Made by a program: the position numbers and the translations under genes. Below the pieces are notes generated by a model. It saw nothing but the letters and a program-made list of their open reading frames with translations, was not told the DNA's origin and searched no databases. Positions 18,911-30,373 of a stretch of DNA of 64,000 nucleotides are shown here, piece after piece. The first letter of the stretch is position 1; each line of letters opens with the position of its first letter. The DNA comes from Xanthomonas boreopolis (GTDB taxonomy: Bacteria > Pseudomonadota > Gammaproteobacteria > Xanthomonadales > Xanthomonadaceae), in the NCBI GenBank assembly GCA_014654535.1, contig BNBA01000002.1, positions 186,001-250,000 of the forward strand. Direction: 5' to 3'.

Positions 18911-18935
18911 TCCGTCGACGCCAAGGGTTGCAAGC

Positions 18936-18967
18936 GACGGCCGCGCCCAGCGCGGCCGTCGTTTTTT
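18936..18967 (+). terminator. intrinsic terminator of rpmE2
   Basis: A perfect 10-bp stem (GACGGCCGCG and its complement, 18936-18945 and 18951-18960) with a 5-nt loop is followed by GTTTTTT. It is the clearest Rho-independent terminator in the window. Confidence 0.9.
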
Positions 18968-19083
18968 CGTACCTGGCCACCCGCCCGGGCGGGAATGCAA
19001 GCCGTGCCGGAGCAACGGTGCGTCGCGGGCGCGCACCGGCCTCTACGACTTCCGTCCAAGCGACGGGAAAAATGTTGCTGTGC

Positions 19084-19089
19084 GATAAT
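19084..19089 (+). promoter_or_regulatory. putative -10 element of gltA
   Basis: GATAAT lies about 95 bp before the gltA start in an otherwise GC-rich 218-bp leader region. No convincing -35 hexamer is seen. The long 5' untranslated region it implies includes a CCCTCGCCAGGGCGGG imperfect hairpin (19143-19158) close to the ribosome site. Confidence 0.35.
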
Positions 19090-19184
19090 GGCGGAATCCA
19101 ATGGGCCCCGTATGGAGCCCGCTGGACGTCCATCACGTACCTGCCCTCGCCAGGGCGGGTGCCTTCCACTGAGGAGCGCACACT

Positions 19185-20471
<1,287 letters not shown>

Positions 20472-20490
20472 CCGGCAGGTCCGCGCACCG

Positions 20491-20519
20491 GAAAACGCCC
20501 CGCGACGCGGGGCGTTTTC
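20491..20519. terminator. bidirectional terminator after gltA
   Basis: A palindrome of two 14-bp arms (GAAAACGCCCCGCG and its complement) with a single central base carries A- and T-runs on its outer edges, so it can terminate gltA on the plus strand and, less directly, the convergent gene at 20635 on the minus strand. Confidence 0.85.
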
Positions 20520-20634
20520 GTTCGCGGGCGCGGCGCTCCATCCTGGCGGCGTGCCGGCATGCCGCCGGGGTGGCGGTCCTGCAGCGCAACCGGCCGGATG
20601 CGTCGCTTCCAGGCTGTACCGCAAGCGCCCAAGC

Positions 20635-21285
20635 TCAGGGCATCGCCTGCTCGTAGCCGCGGATGTCCTCGTCCACCAGCATCTGCCGCAACTGCGGCGC
20701 GGAGGCGCGCTGCATGGGGCGTTCGTCCACCTGCGACAACGGCGCCTGGCGCAGCGCGATGCGGGGCAGGACGGCGATGTCGAAGGTCAGCTCCTCGGCG
20801 CTGAACAACCATACCGGCACGTCGGCGCTGCGTTCGTGGTCCAGGCGCAGGCGGCGCATGCGCGATTCGGCCGGGACGCCCTGTTCCTCCAGGAACCGCT
20901 GCACGGTTTCCGGGTCGTCGCTGTGCAGGTGCAGGTGCACCGGCGAATGGCCGTCGGCGGTACCGTCGAGGACCGGCCCGACCAGCCGCGGCGCGAAGGC
21001 GTCGAAGAAGTCCATGGCCCGCAGCGCGGCCTCGCGGCGCTGGCGCAATCCCCGGGCGTGCCCGGGGCCGGCGAACAGGCGCTGGTACTCGCGCAACGCC
21101 TCCTCGATCTCGCGATTCCGCGGCAGCGAGGCGTCGTCGAAGATGCCGAGCCGGTTGGCGGCCTTGAGCTTGGCCTGGTGGTAGTCGCGGATGCCGCCCT
21201 CGGCCATGAGCCGGGCGGCTTCGTGGGCGAGGCGATGGCGGCGTTCGCGGGTGCGGGTCTCGGCGTGCTTGCGTGCGTGATGCAT
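20635..21285 (-). CDS. conserved-looking protein of unknown function
   Basis: A 216-residue soluble protein that I do not recognise. The first half is basic and helical (MHHARKHAETRTRERRHRLAHEAARLM, then IRDYHQAKLKAANRLGI and LPRNREIEEALREYQRLFAG). The second half contains a short alpha/beta segment with HSPVHLHLHSDDPETVQRFLEEQGVP and an acidic, Ser-poor end (DEDIRGYEQAMP). There is no signal peptide, membrane helix, P-loop, or cysteine. Codon use matches its neighbours, so it is probably real. It is co-directional with the PBP1A gene, 305 bp downstream of it, with an interspersed repeat between them, and convergent with gltA. Confidence 0.75.
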   Translation of the reverse strand: MHHARKHAETRTRERRHRLAHEAARLMAEGGIRDYHQAKLKAANRLGIFDDASLPRNREIEEALREYQRLFAGPGHARGLRQRREAALRAMDFFDAFAPRLVGPVLDGTADGHSPVHLHLHSDDPETVQRFLEEQGVPAESRMRRLRLDHERSADVPVWLFSAEELTFDIAVLPRIALRQAPLSQVDERPMQRASAPQLRQMLVDEDIRGYEQAMP

Positions 21286-21337
21286 GGCCGGCTGCCCTGT
21301 GTGGAACCTGGGCCGACTCTACCGCATGTGGGTTCAA

Positions 21338-21586
21338 AAGCCGTGATTCGGAGAAGAGAGGCCGGGACCGGGTTGGAGACCAGGGGGCGGTGCTCGGAAA
21401 AGCGGACGAGCCGGCTGCGGATCGAAGGCTGTTGTGGAAGGGACTTCAGTCCCGACAGCTGGCCGGTAAAGCCCCGTCGGGACTGAAGTCCCTCCTGCAA
21501 AAAGCAAGGGAATCCGCGAAAAGCATCGGATCGCTTGGCGGCCGGACCCAGGCAAAGAGGCTTTCCCGAATCCCGGATCCCGGCCG
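21338..21586. repeat. MITE-like element, copy B, beside the PBP1A gene
   Basis: The 305-bp gap 21286-21590 contains no gene but a diverged copy of the element at 4952. The left end AAGCCGTGATTCGG (21338-21351) and the right end (CCCGAATCCCGGATCCCGG, reversed) are inverted versions of the same sequence. Inside, an 18-bp perfect inverted repeat (21439-21456 and 21476-21493) has the same arms as in copy A (GGGACTTCAGTCCCGAC), and the following stretch with AAGCATCGGATCGCTTG and CAAAGAGGCTTTCCCGAAT is also shared. The right end stops a few bases from the mrcA stop codon. Only about two heptamers are present. Confidence 0.65.
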
Positions 21587-21590
21587 ACCG

Positions 21591-24014
21591 TCAGAAAATA
21601 TCGAACGCCTTCTCGTCCGCCTGCTGGTCCTGCAAGCCGTAGTCGTAGTCCTGCAGGCGATCCAGGTCCTCGTTCTTCACCCACTCGACGGCGCCGTTGA
21701 TCGTGGTCTGGGTCATGCCGTCGGGCGGGTTGTTGGCGGCGATGGGCTGGTCCTTGAGCGCCACCCGCATGTAGTCGATCCAGATCGGCAACGCGGCCTT
21801 GCCGCCGTACTCGCGGTATCCCAGCGACTGGAAGTCGTCGCGACCGACCCAGACGGTGGTCACGAACGGCCCGCCGAAGCCCGAGAACCAGGCGTCGCGA
21901 TGGTCGTTGGTGGAGCCGGTCTTGCCGCCCACGTCCTCGCGGCCGAGCACCTTGGCCGCGGTGCCAGTGCCGCGCTGGACCACGTCGCGCATCATCGAGA
22001 CCAGCTGGTAGGCGGTGCGCTCGTCGATGGCGCGCGGGGCGATCTTCGCGTCGGCCGGCGGGGCGGGTGCAGGCTCGGCCTCGGCGGCCGGCTTCTGCGC
22101 ATCCTTGGCGGGCGGCGGCGCGGGCGCGCCGAAGTTGAAACCGTCCACCACCTGGCTCACCGGCGCGACCTTGTCGCCCTGCAGGGCGCAGCTGCGGCAG
22201 GCGACGGCCGGGTTCTCCTTGAAGAGGACGTTGCCGTCGCGGTCCTTGACCTCGTCGATGACCCAGGTGTCCACGCGCGAGCCGCCATTGGCGAACACCG
22301 CATAGCCGCGCGCCACCGACAGCGGGGTCAGCGAAGCGGTGCCCAGCGACATCGACAGGTTCGGCGGCAGTTCGGCTTCGTCGAAGCCGAACTGGTGGAT
22401 GTACTTGCGCGCGAAATCCACGCCGATCGCGTCCAGCAGCCGCACCGACACCAGGTTGCGCGACTGCACCAGCGCCTCGCGCAGCCGCATCGGGCCCCTG
22501 AAGCCGCCGCCGTCGTTCTGCGGCGACCAGGTCTTGCCGCGGCGGTCGCGGAACACGACCGGGGCATCGAGCACGATCGAGGCGGGATTGAAGCCCTTTT
22601 CGAACGCGGCCGCGTACACGAACGGCTTGAAGCTCGAGCCCGGCTGGCGGCGCGCCTGGGTGGCGCGGTTGAACTTGTTGCCGGCGAAGCTGAAGCCGCC
22701 GACCATCGCCTTGAGCGCGCCGTTGTTGGCGTCCAGCGAGACCAGCGCGGCCTGGCCGCGCGGCAACTGGTCGATGATCCATTCGCCTTCCTTCGCGCCC
22801 GCCCGGATCCGGGTCAGGTCGCCGCGCTTGAGCAGGCTGGCCGGGGTCTTGTTGGTCCAGCGGCTGGCGGAGGCGGGCAGGGTGAGTTCGGACTTGTCGT
22901 GGCGGACCACCGTGACGCCGCCGTCGGGATGGGTGCGGGCCACCACGACCGGGATCAGGCCCGACTGGGTGAAGATCCCGCTCAGGTGCGAGGCCAGCGC
23001 CGCCGCATCGGCATCGGCGGGCACGTCGAAGTGCTGCTCGACGCCGTGCCAGCCATGGCGGTGGTCGTACAGCAGCAACCCGTCGCGGACCGCGGCATCG
23101 GCGGCGGCCTGCATGGTTGCGTCGATGGTGGTGGTGACGTGGTAGCCCTTGTTGAGCACGTCGCCGCCATAGCGCGCGATCATCTCCTGGCGCACCATCT
23201 CGGCGACGTAGGGCGCGTAGACCTGCACCGGCGGTTCGTGCGGGGTGGCGTGCATCGGCACCGCCTTGGCGGCGTCGGCCTCGGCCTGCGTGATGAAGCC
23301 CAGGTCGGCCATGCGCTGCAGCACGTAGTAGTCGCGGCGCTCGCGGGCGCGCTCGGGGTTGCTGATCGGGTTGCCGCTGGACGGGAACTTGGGGATGCCC
23401 GCCAGCGAGGCCATCTCGTCCAGGCTCAGTTCGTTCAGCTTCTTGCCGTAGTAGTACTCGGCCGCGGCGGCCACGCCGTAGGCGCGGTTGCCGAAGAAGC
23501 TCTTGTTGAGGTACAGCTCGAAGATCTCGTCCTTGGTCAGTTCCGACTCGATCTTGCGCGCCAGCAGGATCTCGGCCAGCTTGCGGGTGTAGCTGTACTC
23601 GGAACTGAGGAAGAACTGGCGGGCCACCTGCTGGGTGATGGTCGAACCGCCGGGTACGCGCTTGGCATCGGTGGTGGCCAGCAGCCAGACCGCGCGGGCG
23701 ATGCCCTTGTAGTCCACGCCGCCGTGCTCGTAGAAGCGGGCGTCCTCGGTGGCGAGGAAGGCCTGCTTCAGGCGCTCCGGCACGTCCTCGATCCGGATCG
23801 GGTAGCGCCGGGTCTCGCCGTAGACCGCCATCAGCCGGCCGTCGCTGGCGTAGACGTACATCGGTTCCTGCAGCTCGACCTGCTTGAGGGACTGCACGTC
23901 CGGCAACTTGGACGAGATGGCGTAGTAGACGCCGCCGGCGGCCAGGCCACCCAGCAGTGCGAGCACGACGAACGCGGCCAAGATCCAGCCCAGCCAACGA
24001 CGGACACGGGGCAT
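21591..24014 (-). CDS. mrcA: penicillin-binding protein 1A, bifunctional transglycosylase/transpeptidase
   Basis: An 807-residue class A penicillin-binding protein that polymerises and cross-links peptidoglycan at the inner membrane. A cytoplasmic basic start and one transmembrane helix (residues 9-31) lead to the GT51 domain, whose catalytic glutamate is Glu90 in [12 protein letters not shown], with [15 protein letters not shown] following. The transpeptidase domain has Ser460-x-x-Lys463 (PGSSFKPF), Ser518-Arg-Asn520 and Lys698-Thr-Gly (GGKTGSTND). A Pro/Ala-rich segment near residues 640-665 separates SxN from KTG and looks like a loop insertion. It is divergent from pilM, a common pairing in this and pseudomonad lineages. 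Confidence 0.96.
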   Translation of the reverse strand: MPRVRRWLGWILAAFVVLALLGGLAAGGVYYAISSKLPDVQSLKQVELQEPMYVYASDGRLMAVYGETRRYPIRIEDVPERLKQAFLATEDARFYEHGGVDYKGIARAVWLLATTDAKRVPGGSTITQQVARQFFLSSEYSYTRKLAEILLARKIESELTKDEIFELYLNKSFFGNRAYGVAAAAEYYYGKKLNELSLDEMASLAGIPKFPSSGNPISNPERARERRDYYVLQRMADLGFITQAEADAAKAVPMHATPHEPPVQVYAPYVAEMVRQEMIARYGGDVLNKGYHVTTTIDATMQAAADAAVRDGLLLYDHRHGWHGVEQHFDVPADADAAALASHLSGIFTQSGLIPVVVARTHPDGGVTVVRHDKSELTLPASASRWTNKTPASLLKRGDLTRIRAGAKEGEWIIDQLPRGQAALVSLDANNGALKAMVGGFSFAGNKFNRATQARRQPGSSFKPFVYAAAFEKGFNPASIVLDAPVVFRDRRGKTWSPQNDGGGFRGPMRLREALVQSRNLVSVRLLDAIGVDFARKYIHQFGFDEAELPPNLSMSLGTASLTPLSVARGYAVFANGGSRVDTWVIDEVKDRDGNVLFKENPAVACRSCALQGDKVAPVSQVVDGFNFGAPAPPPAKDAQKPAAEAEPAPAPPADAKIAPRAIDERTAYQLVSMMRDVVQRGTGTAAKVLGREDVGGKTGSTNDHRDAWFSGFGGPFVTTVWVGRDDFQSLGYREYGGKAALPIWIDYMRVALKDQPIAANNPPDGMTQTTINGAVEWVKNEDLDRLQDYDYGLQDQQADEKAFDIF

Positions 24015-24149
24015 CGAGACAGATTCCGATTGCAGATTTCGTGGTCGCAGAGTATAGATTACGCCAGGTCTGGCCGGGGCCGGACCAGGGGATGCCGTTG
24101 GACACCGTTGGGGTCGCGTGATCGCCTTCTCGGCTTTCGTGCGAAGTGG

Positions 24150-25287
<1,138 letters not shown>

Positions 25288-25288
<1 letters not shown>

Positions 25289-25953
25289 TGGCACGCATCA
25301 ACCTGTTGCCCTGGCGCGCCGAGCGCCGCAAGCAGCGCGAGCGCGAGTTCTACTCGATGCTCGGTTTCGCCGCGCTGGCCGGCGTGTTGCTCTCCGCGCT
25401 GGTCTGGTTCTACTACGACCGGCAGATCGACGGCCAGAACGAGCGCAATGCCTACCTGACCGCCGAGATCGACAAGGTCAAGGCGCAGAACAAGGAAATC
25501 GACGAACTCGACAAGAAGCGCGACCGCCTGCTGGCGCGCAAGCGCGTGATCGAGGAGCTGCAGGCCAACCGCTCGCAGATGGTGCACCTGTTCGATTCGC
25601 TGGTGCGCACGATCCCCGACGGCGTGGTGCTGACCACGGTCAAGCAGGAGGGCGAGGTCCTGACCCTCGAAGGGCGCTCGCAATCCAACGCCCGCGTCAG
25701 CAACTACATGCGCAACCTCGAAGGCTCGGGCTGGATGACCAGGCCCGACCTGTCGATCATCGAGGCGAAGGCGCAGGACAAGACGGCCAATGCCGCGCCG
25801 GTGCTGGATACCAAGGCGCTGCCGTACGTGTTCACGCTGAAGGTCACGCTGGCCAACCCGAACCAGAAGGCCGAGGAACAGGCCGGGACCGAGCCGGGCA
25901 AGGCCGGCGCGGCGCCGGCGGGCGGCCAGCCGCAGCAGGGGGCGAAGTCGTGA
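25288..25953 (+). CDS. pilN: type IV pilus inner-membrane assembly protein PilN
   Basis: A 221-residue bitopic inner-membrane protein. The N-terminal cytoplasmic motif ARINLLPWR binds the groove of PilM; one transmembrane helix (residues 24-40) is followed by a periplasmic coiled coil (residues 50-95, IDKVKAQNKEIDELDKKRDRLLARK) and a ferredoxin-like domain that pairs with PilO. The C-terminal tail is Ala/Gly/Gln-rich and probably disordered. The ATG overlaps the pilM stop codon, showing translational coupling. Confidence 0.95.
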
Positions 25954-26621
25954 GCCAGAAGAAATTCAGCATCAAGGACCTCGATTTCAACAACATCGGG
26001 ATCTGGCCGCAGCAAGCGAAGATCGTCTTCTGCGCCCTGGTCGGGGTGTTCATCGTGGCCATGGCGTGGTTCCTGGTCATCAAGGGCAAGAGCGACGAGC
26101 TGGAAACCCTGGAGCAGCGCGAGGCGCAGCTGCGCGCCGACTTCGAGAAGGAGCAGGGGCGCGCGGTCAACCTGGAACCGTTGAAGCAGCAGCTGGCGCA
26201 GATGGAGCAGGTGCTGCAGCAGATGCTGCGCCAGCTGCCCAGCAGGACCGAGATGCCGGACCTGATCATCGACATCTCGCAGACCGCGCTGTCGAGCGGC
26301 CTGAACAACGAGCTGTTCCAGCCCGGCCCGGAGACGCCCAAGGAGTTCTACGCCGAGAAGCCGATCGCGTTGCGCATGGTGGGCAGCTACCACCAGTTCG
26401 GCGCCTTCGTCAGCGGCGTGGCGTCGCTGCCCCGCGTGGTGATCCTCACCATGCACGACATCAATCTCAAGCCCAAGGACCCCAAGAGCGGCATCACGCA
26501 GCGCGGGGCGCTGGAACTGTCCGGCACGGTCAAGACCTACCGCTACCTCGACGACGAGGAAATGGCGGAACAGGAGAAGGCCGCCGCCGAGGCGGCCAAG
26601 AAGAACAACAAGAAGAGCTGA
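25950..26621 (+). CDS. pilO: type IV pilus inner-membrane assembly protein PilO
   Basis: A 223-residue bitopic protein that dimerises with PilN in the periplasm. It starts at a GTG overlapping the pilN stop (GTGA) with MSQKKFSIKDLDFNNIGIWPQQAK, has one transmembrane helix near residues 28-46, a coiled coil (ELETLEQREAQLRADFEKEQG), and the conserved LPSRTEMPDLIIDISQTALSSGL segment leading to the ferredoxin-like domain. The acidic/lysine-rich C-terminus (EMAEQEKAAAEAAKKNNKK) is typical. It lies in the middle of the pilMNOPQ operon. Confidence 0.95.
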   Translation: MSQKKFSIKDLDFNNIGIWPQQAKIVFCALVGVFIVAMAWFLVIKGKSDELETLEQREAQLRADFEKEQGRAVNLEPLKQQLAQMEQVLQQMLRQLPSRTEMPDLIIDISQTALSSGLNNELFQPGPETPKEFYAEKPIALRMVGSYHQFGAFVSGVASLPRVVILTMHDINLKPKDPKSGITQRGALELSGTVKTYRYLDDEEMAEQEKAAAEAAKKNNKKS

Positions 26622-26624
26622 GGC

Positions 26625-27209
26625 ATGAGCACGATGTCCTACGAGAGACTTTGTTGTGAGTCCCTCACGAAAGCGGCGCACGTCCCTGTGCGCGGACTCT
26701 TTTCCTGCTTCGCTCTGGTGCTCTTGCTGGCCGGTTGCGCGCGCGGGGTGACCAGCACCCCGGGCGATGCCCCGAACCTGGAACGCTGGGTGGCCGAGGT
26801 CCGTGCGCGTCCCGCGCCGCCGCTGGAGCCGTTGCCGGTGATGCAGCAGTTCGAGACGTTCGAATACGCCGCGCAGGGCATGCGCGATCCGTTCGCCGAC
26901 GCCTGGGTCAACCCCGACGGCGGCAACGGCCTGCGCCCGGATCCGAACCGGCGCAAGGAACCGCTCGAGGCTTTCCCGCTGGACAGCCTGGACATGGTGG
27001 GGACCATCGGCACCGGTCCGGGGCTGGTGGCGCTGGTGATGGCACCCGACAAGGTGACCTACCGGGTCCGGCCCGGTATCTACATGGGGCAGAGCGATGG
27101 GCGCGTGACCGGGGTGTCCGAAGACCACATCGACCTGATTGAACTGGTGCCGGATGGTGCGGGCGGCTGGCTGGAACGGCCGGCTTCGATCGCGCTCGAT
27201 GATCAATGA
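26625..27209 (+). CDS. pilP: type IV pilus lipoprotein PilP
   Basis: PilP is a lipoprotein that links the PilN/PilO complex to the secretin PilQ. The lipobox LLAGC places the acylated cysteine at residue 38 of the longest frame, and the C-terminal HR domain is clear (FPLDSLDMVGTIGTG, ALVMAPDKVTYRVRPGIYMG, GVSEDHIDLIELVPDG). The stretch before the signal core is unusually long and contains a hairpin repeat (26658-26699), so the true start is uncertain: ATG 26625, ATG 26634 (better spaced from GAGG) or GTG 26688, the last giving a normal 17-residue lipoprotein signal. It is followed by pilQ 19 bp later. Confidence 0.93.
   Translation: MSTMSYERLCCESLTKAAHVPVRGLFSCFALVLLLAGCARGVTSTPGDAPNLERWVAEVRARPAPPLEPLPVMQQFETFEYAAQGMRDPFADAWVNPDGGNGLRPDPNRRKEPLEAFPLDSLDMVGTIGTGPGLVALVMAPDKVTYRVRPGIYMGQSDGRVTGVSEDHIDLIELVPDGAGGWLERPASIALDDQ
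26658..26699. repeat. small hairpin repeat inside the 5' coding part of pilP
   Basis: GAGTCC ... GGACTC outer halves (26658-26663, 26694-26699) enclose a 6-bp stem GCGCAC/GTGCGC with loop GTCCCT. The same layout, with GACTCCCTCACGAA on the left, a 6-bp stem around GTCC, and GGACTCC on the right, occurs at 63480-63527. Here it encodes the residues just before the hydrophobic core of the lipoprotein signal. Confidence 0.6.
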
Positions 27210-27228
27210 TTCGATAGGGGATAGCACG

Positions 27229-29166
27229 ATGACTTTTTCCAAAGCCCTGGGCCTGCGTCCGGGCCGGCGCCGGACGACGATCCAGGCTTGCGCGTTGGGG
27301 TTCGCGCTCGCCCTGGCGAGCGGTGCCTCGTTCGCAGCCACCGGTGCGGCCGACCTCAACGCCCATGACCCGGCCAAGACGGTGCCGGCCAAGGTGTCGG
27401 TGTCCAAGATCGACTTCAAGCGCGGCGAGGACGGTTCCGGGCGCCTGATCCTGCAGTTCGACGGCCAGGGCGCGAGCCCGGACCTGCGCACGCAGGGCAA
27501 CAGCGTGCTGGTCGAGGTCGGCAACGCGCGCCTGCCTGCCGAGCTGCAGAAACCGCTGAACGTCACCGACTTCGCCACGCCGGTGCAGCGCATCGACGCC
27601 AAGCCACATGGCGGCGGCTCGCAGCTGGTGCTGAGCATCAACGCCCCGTTCGAGTCGCTGGCGTACCAGAGCGGCAACGAGTACGTGGTCGAGATCAGCC
27701 CGCGCAAGGGCCAGCCGGCGATGGGCGCGGTCACGGCCGAGTCGGTGAGCAAGGCCGCCGCGCAGATCGCCTCGCGCGGCTACAGCGGCCGCCCGGTGAC
27801 GTTCAACTTCCAGGACGTGCCGGTGCGCACGGTGCTGCAGCTGATCGCCGAGGAATCCAATCTCAACGTCGTGGCCTCGGACACGGTGCAGGGCAACGTG
27901 ACCCTGCGCCTGGTCAACGTACCGTGGGACCAGGCGCTGGACATCGTGCTGCGCGCCAAGGGCCTGGACAAGCGCCGCGACGGCAGCGTGATCTGGGTGG
28001 GCCCGCAGGCCGAGCTGGCCAAGTTCGAGCAGGACAAGGAAGACGCGCGGATCGCGATCGAGAACCGCGAGGACCTGATCACCGACTACATCCAGATCAA
28101 CTATCACTCCGCATCGGCGATCTACAAGGCGCTGACCGAGGCCAAGGGGATCGGAAACAGCAACGGCAACAACGGCGGCAGCGGCAACAACCAGAACGAG
28201 AACGGTTTCCTGTCGCCGCGCGGGCGCCTGGTCGCCGACGAGCGCACCAACATGCTGATGATCAGCGACATCCCGAAGAAGGTCGCGCAGATGCGCGAGC
28301 TGATCGACCACATCGACCGCCCGGTCGACCAGGTCCTGATCGAGGGGCGCATCGTCATCGCCAGCGACACTTTTGCGCGAGATCTGGGTGCGAGATTCGG
28401 CATCAGTGGCGCTACCGGCAGGGGCGTCCTGAGCGGCTCCCTGGACAGCAACGTCAACTACATCAATACCTCGGCGCAACGGGCGAACGAGATCGCCAAC
28501 ACCGGGACGAGCGACACCCTGGCTTCGCACCTGTTCCCGAAGGGGTTGAACGTGAACCTGCCTGCGTCCAGCTTCACGAGCGGCACGGCCAGCGGCATCG
28601 CCTATACCTTGCTCGGAACCAACTTCAACCTGGACCTGGAGTTGTCTGCGCTGCAGGAGGAAGGTCGTGGCGAGGTCATCTCCAACCCGCGCATCGTCAC
28701 CGCCAACCAGCGAGAAGGCGTGATCAAGCAAGGCAAGGAAATCGGCTACGTCACCATCACCGGCGGCACGGCCGGTACGGCGGCCACCCCCAACGTGCAG
28801 TTCAAGGAAGTGCTGCTGGAACTCAAGGTCACGCCGACCATCACCAACGACAACCGCGTCTTCCTGAACATGAACGTGAAGAAGGACGAGGTCGAGCGCT
28901 ACATAGAACTGTCCGATTACGGCACCGTCCCCGAGATCAATCGCCGCGAGATCAATACGGCGGTATTGGTGGAGGATGGCCAGACGGTCGTCATCGGTGG
29001 CGTCTATGAATTCACGGATCGCAGCAGCGTAAGCAAGGTCCCGTTCCTGGGCGATGTGCCGTTCCTCGGCAACCTGTTCAAGAAGCGCGGCAAGAGCAAG
29101 CAGAAGGCGGAGTTGCTGGTCTTCGTCACGCCGAAGGTATTGCGTGTGGCCAAGGCCGGGGGCTGA
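27229..29166 (+). CDS. pilQ: type IV pilus secretin PilQ
   Basis: A 645-residue secretin that forms the outer-membrane channel for the pilus. A long signal peptide ends near ASFA (residue 35). One AMIN domain follows (VSVSKIDFKRGEDGSGRLILQF), then the STN/N0 domain (VTFNFQDVPVRTVLQLIAEES), an N1 domain (RLVADERTNMLMISDIPKKV), and the secretin core with VLIEGRIVIA, the VISNPRIVTAN signature and GGVYEF...KVPFLGDVPFLGNLFKK. An Asn/Gly-rich insert (NSNGNNGGSGNNQNENG, from about residue 308) interrupts N1. Only one AMIN domain is visible, where some homologues have two. The ATG at 27229 is preceded by AGGGGA. Confidence 0.96.
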   Translation: MTFSKALGLRPGRRRTTIQACALGFALALASGASFAATGAADLNAHDPAKTVPAKVSVSKIDFKRGEDGSGRLILQFDGQGASPDLRTQGNSVLVEVGNARLPAELQKPLNVTDFATPVQRIDAKPHGGGSQLVLSINAPFESLAYQSGNEYVVEISPRKGQPAMGAVTAESVSKAAAQIASRGYSGRPVTFNFQDVPVRTVLQLIAEESNLNVVASDTVQGNVTLRLVNVPWDQALDIVLRAKGLDKRRDGSVIWVGPQAELAKFEQDKEDARIAIENREDLITDYIQINYHSASAIYKALTEAKGIGNSNGNNGGSGNNQNENGFLSPRGRLVADERTNMLMISDIPKKVAQMRELIDHIDRPVDQVLIEGRIVIASDTFARDLGARFGISGATGRGVLSGSLDSNVNYINTSAQRANEIANTGTSDTLASHLFPKGLNVNLPASSFTSGTASGIAYTLLGTNFNLDLELSALQEEGRGEVISNPRIVTANQREGVIKQGKEIGYVTITGGTAGTAATPNVQFKEVLLELKVTPTITNDNRVFLNMNVKKDEVERYIELSDYGTVPEINRREINTAVLVEDGQTVVIGGVYEFTDRSSVSKVPFLGDVPFLGNLFKKRGKSKQKAELLVFVTPKVLRVAKAGG

Positions 29167-29188
29167 TCGGCTCCGCTCGGGATCGCGG

Positions 29189-29218
29189 AAGGGCCGCCGA
29201 GGCGGCCCTTCGCTTTTC
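29189..29218 (+). terminator. intrinsic terminator of pilMNOPQ
   Basis: AAGGGCCGCC (29189-29198) pairs with GGCGGCCCTT (29201-29210), followed by CGCTTTTCC. It lies 23 bp after the pilQ stop codon and closes the pilus operon before the MoxR operon. Confidence 0.8.
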
Positions 29219-29299
29219 CTGCATCCCGGCTGAGCGGCGAAGCGGCGGAATTGCCCCCGATGCTGAACCAAACCGGCGCGGATGGGTCAAACTGGGCCT

Positions 29300-30319
29300 A
29301 TGAACATGCCTCCCCAGCTCCCTACCGAACCGTTGGGCGGCACCGGCGACGCCCGGTTGCACGCTGCCTTCATCGAGCTCCGTGACGCGCTGTCCGCGCG
29401 CATCATCGGCCAGGCCGGCCTGGTCGAGCGCCTGCTGATCGCCTTGCTGGCCGATGGCCACCTGTTGGTGGAGGGCGCGCCCGGCCTGGCCAAGACCACC
29501 GCGATCCGGGCACTGGCCTCGCGCCTGGAGGCGGATTTCGCGCGCGTCCAGTTCACGCCCGACCTGCTGCCGGCCGACCTCACCGGGACCGAGATCTGGC
29601 GCCCGCAGGAAGGCCGCTTCGAGTTCGTGCCGGGGCCGATCTTCCATCCGATCCTGCTTGCCGACGAGATCAACCGCGCGCCGGCCAAGGTGCAGTCGGC
29701 GCTGCTGGAGGCGATGGGCGAACGCCAGGTGACGGTGGGCCGGCACACCTATGCGCTGCCGCCGCTGTTCCTGGTGATGGCCACGCAGAACCCGATCGAG
29801 CAGGAAGGCACGTTCCCGTTGCCGGAGGCGCAGTTGGACCGCTTCCTGATGCACGTGCGGATCGGCTACCCGCAGGCCGAGGCCGAGGCCGAGATCCTGC
29901 GGCTGGCGCGCGACAGCGCGCGCGAGGTGCTCGACCGGGCCGAGCATGCGCCGGCGAAGATGCCGCTGGAAGACGTGTACGCTGCGCGCCGCGAGGTGTT
30001 GTCGCTGCACGTGGCGCCGCAGCTGGAACGCTACCTGATCGAGATCGTGCTGGCCTCGCGCGACGCGCAGCGCTACGACGCGGCGCTGGCGCGCCGGATC
30101 GCCTGGGGCGCCAGCCCGCGTGGATCGATCGCGCTGGAACGCTGCGCCCGGGCGCGTGCGTGGCTGGCCGGGCGCGACTACGTCACGCCCGACGATGTGC
30201 GCGCGGTGGCGCCGGACGTGCTGCGGCACCGTGTGCTGCCCAGCTACGAGGCGGTCGCCGAGGGCTGGGACGGCGAGCGGCTGGTGCAGGCGTTGCTCGA
30301 CCAGGTGCCGCTGCCGTGA
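29300..30319 (+). CDS. MoxR family AAA+ ATPase
   Basis: A 339-residue MoxR-type AAA+ chaperone, first gene of a Bat-type operon. Walker A is EGAPGLAKTT, Walker B ILLADEINRAPAK, and sensor 1 VMATQNPIEQEGT, with FPLPEAQLDRFLM and the C-terminal lid. MoxR ATPases act with von Willebrand factor A (VWA) partners in maturation or stress resistance of envelope proteins. Two start codons are possible, ATG 29282 and ATG 29300; the latter gives MNMPPQLPTEPLGG and has TGGG just upstream. The downstream VWA genes are probably its partners. Confidence 0.93.
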   Translation: MNMPPQLPTEPLGGTGDARLHAAFIELRDALSARIIGQAGLVERLLIALLADGHLLVEGAPGLAKTTAIRALASRLEADFARVQFTPDLLPADLTGTEIWRPQEGRFEFVPGPIFHPILLADEINRAPAKVQSALLEAMGERQVTVGRHTYALPPLFLVMATQNPIEQEGTFPLPEAQLDRFLMHVRIGYPQAEAEAEILRLARDSAREVLDRAEHAPAKMPLEDVYAARREVLSLHVAPQLERYLIEIVLASRDAQRYDAALARRIAWGASPRGSIALERCARARAWLAGRDYVTPDDVRAVAPDVLRHRVLPSYEAVAEGWDGERLVQALLDQVPLP

Positions 30320-30373
30320 GCATGCGCTGCGACGGCGGTGCACGGCCGGTGGCGGGCGTGTCGATCGGATGAG

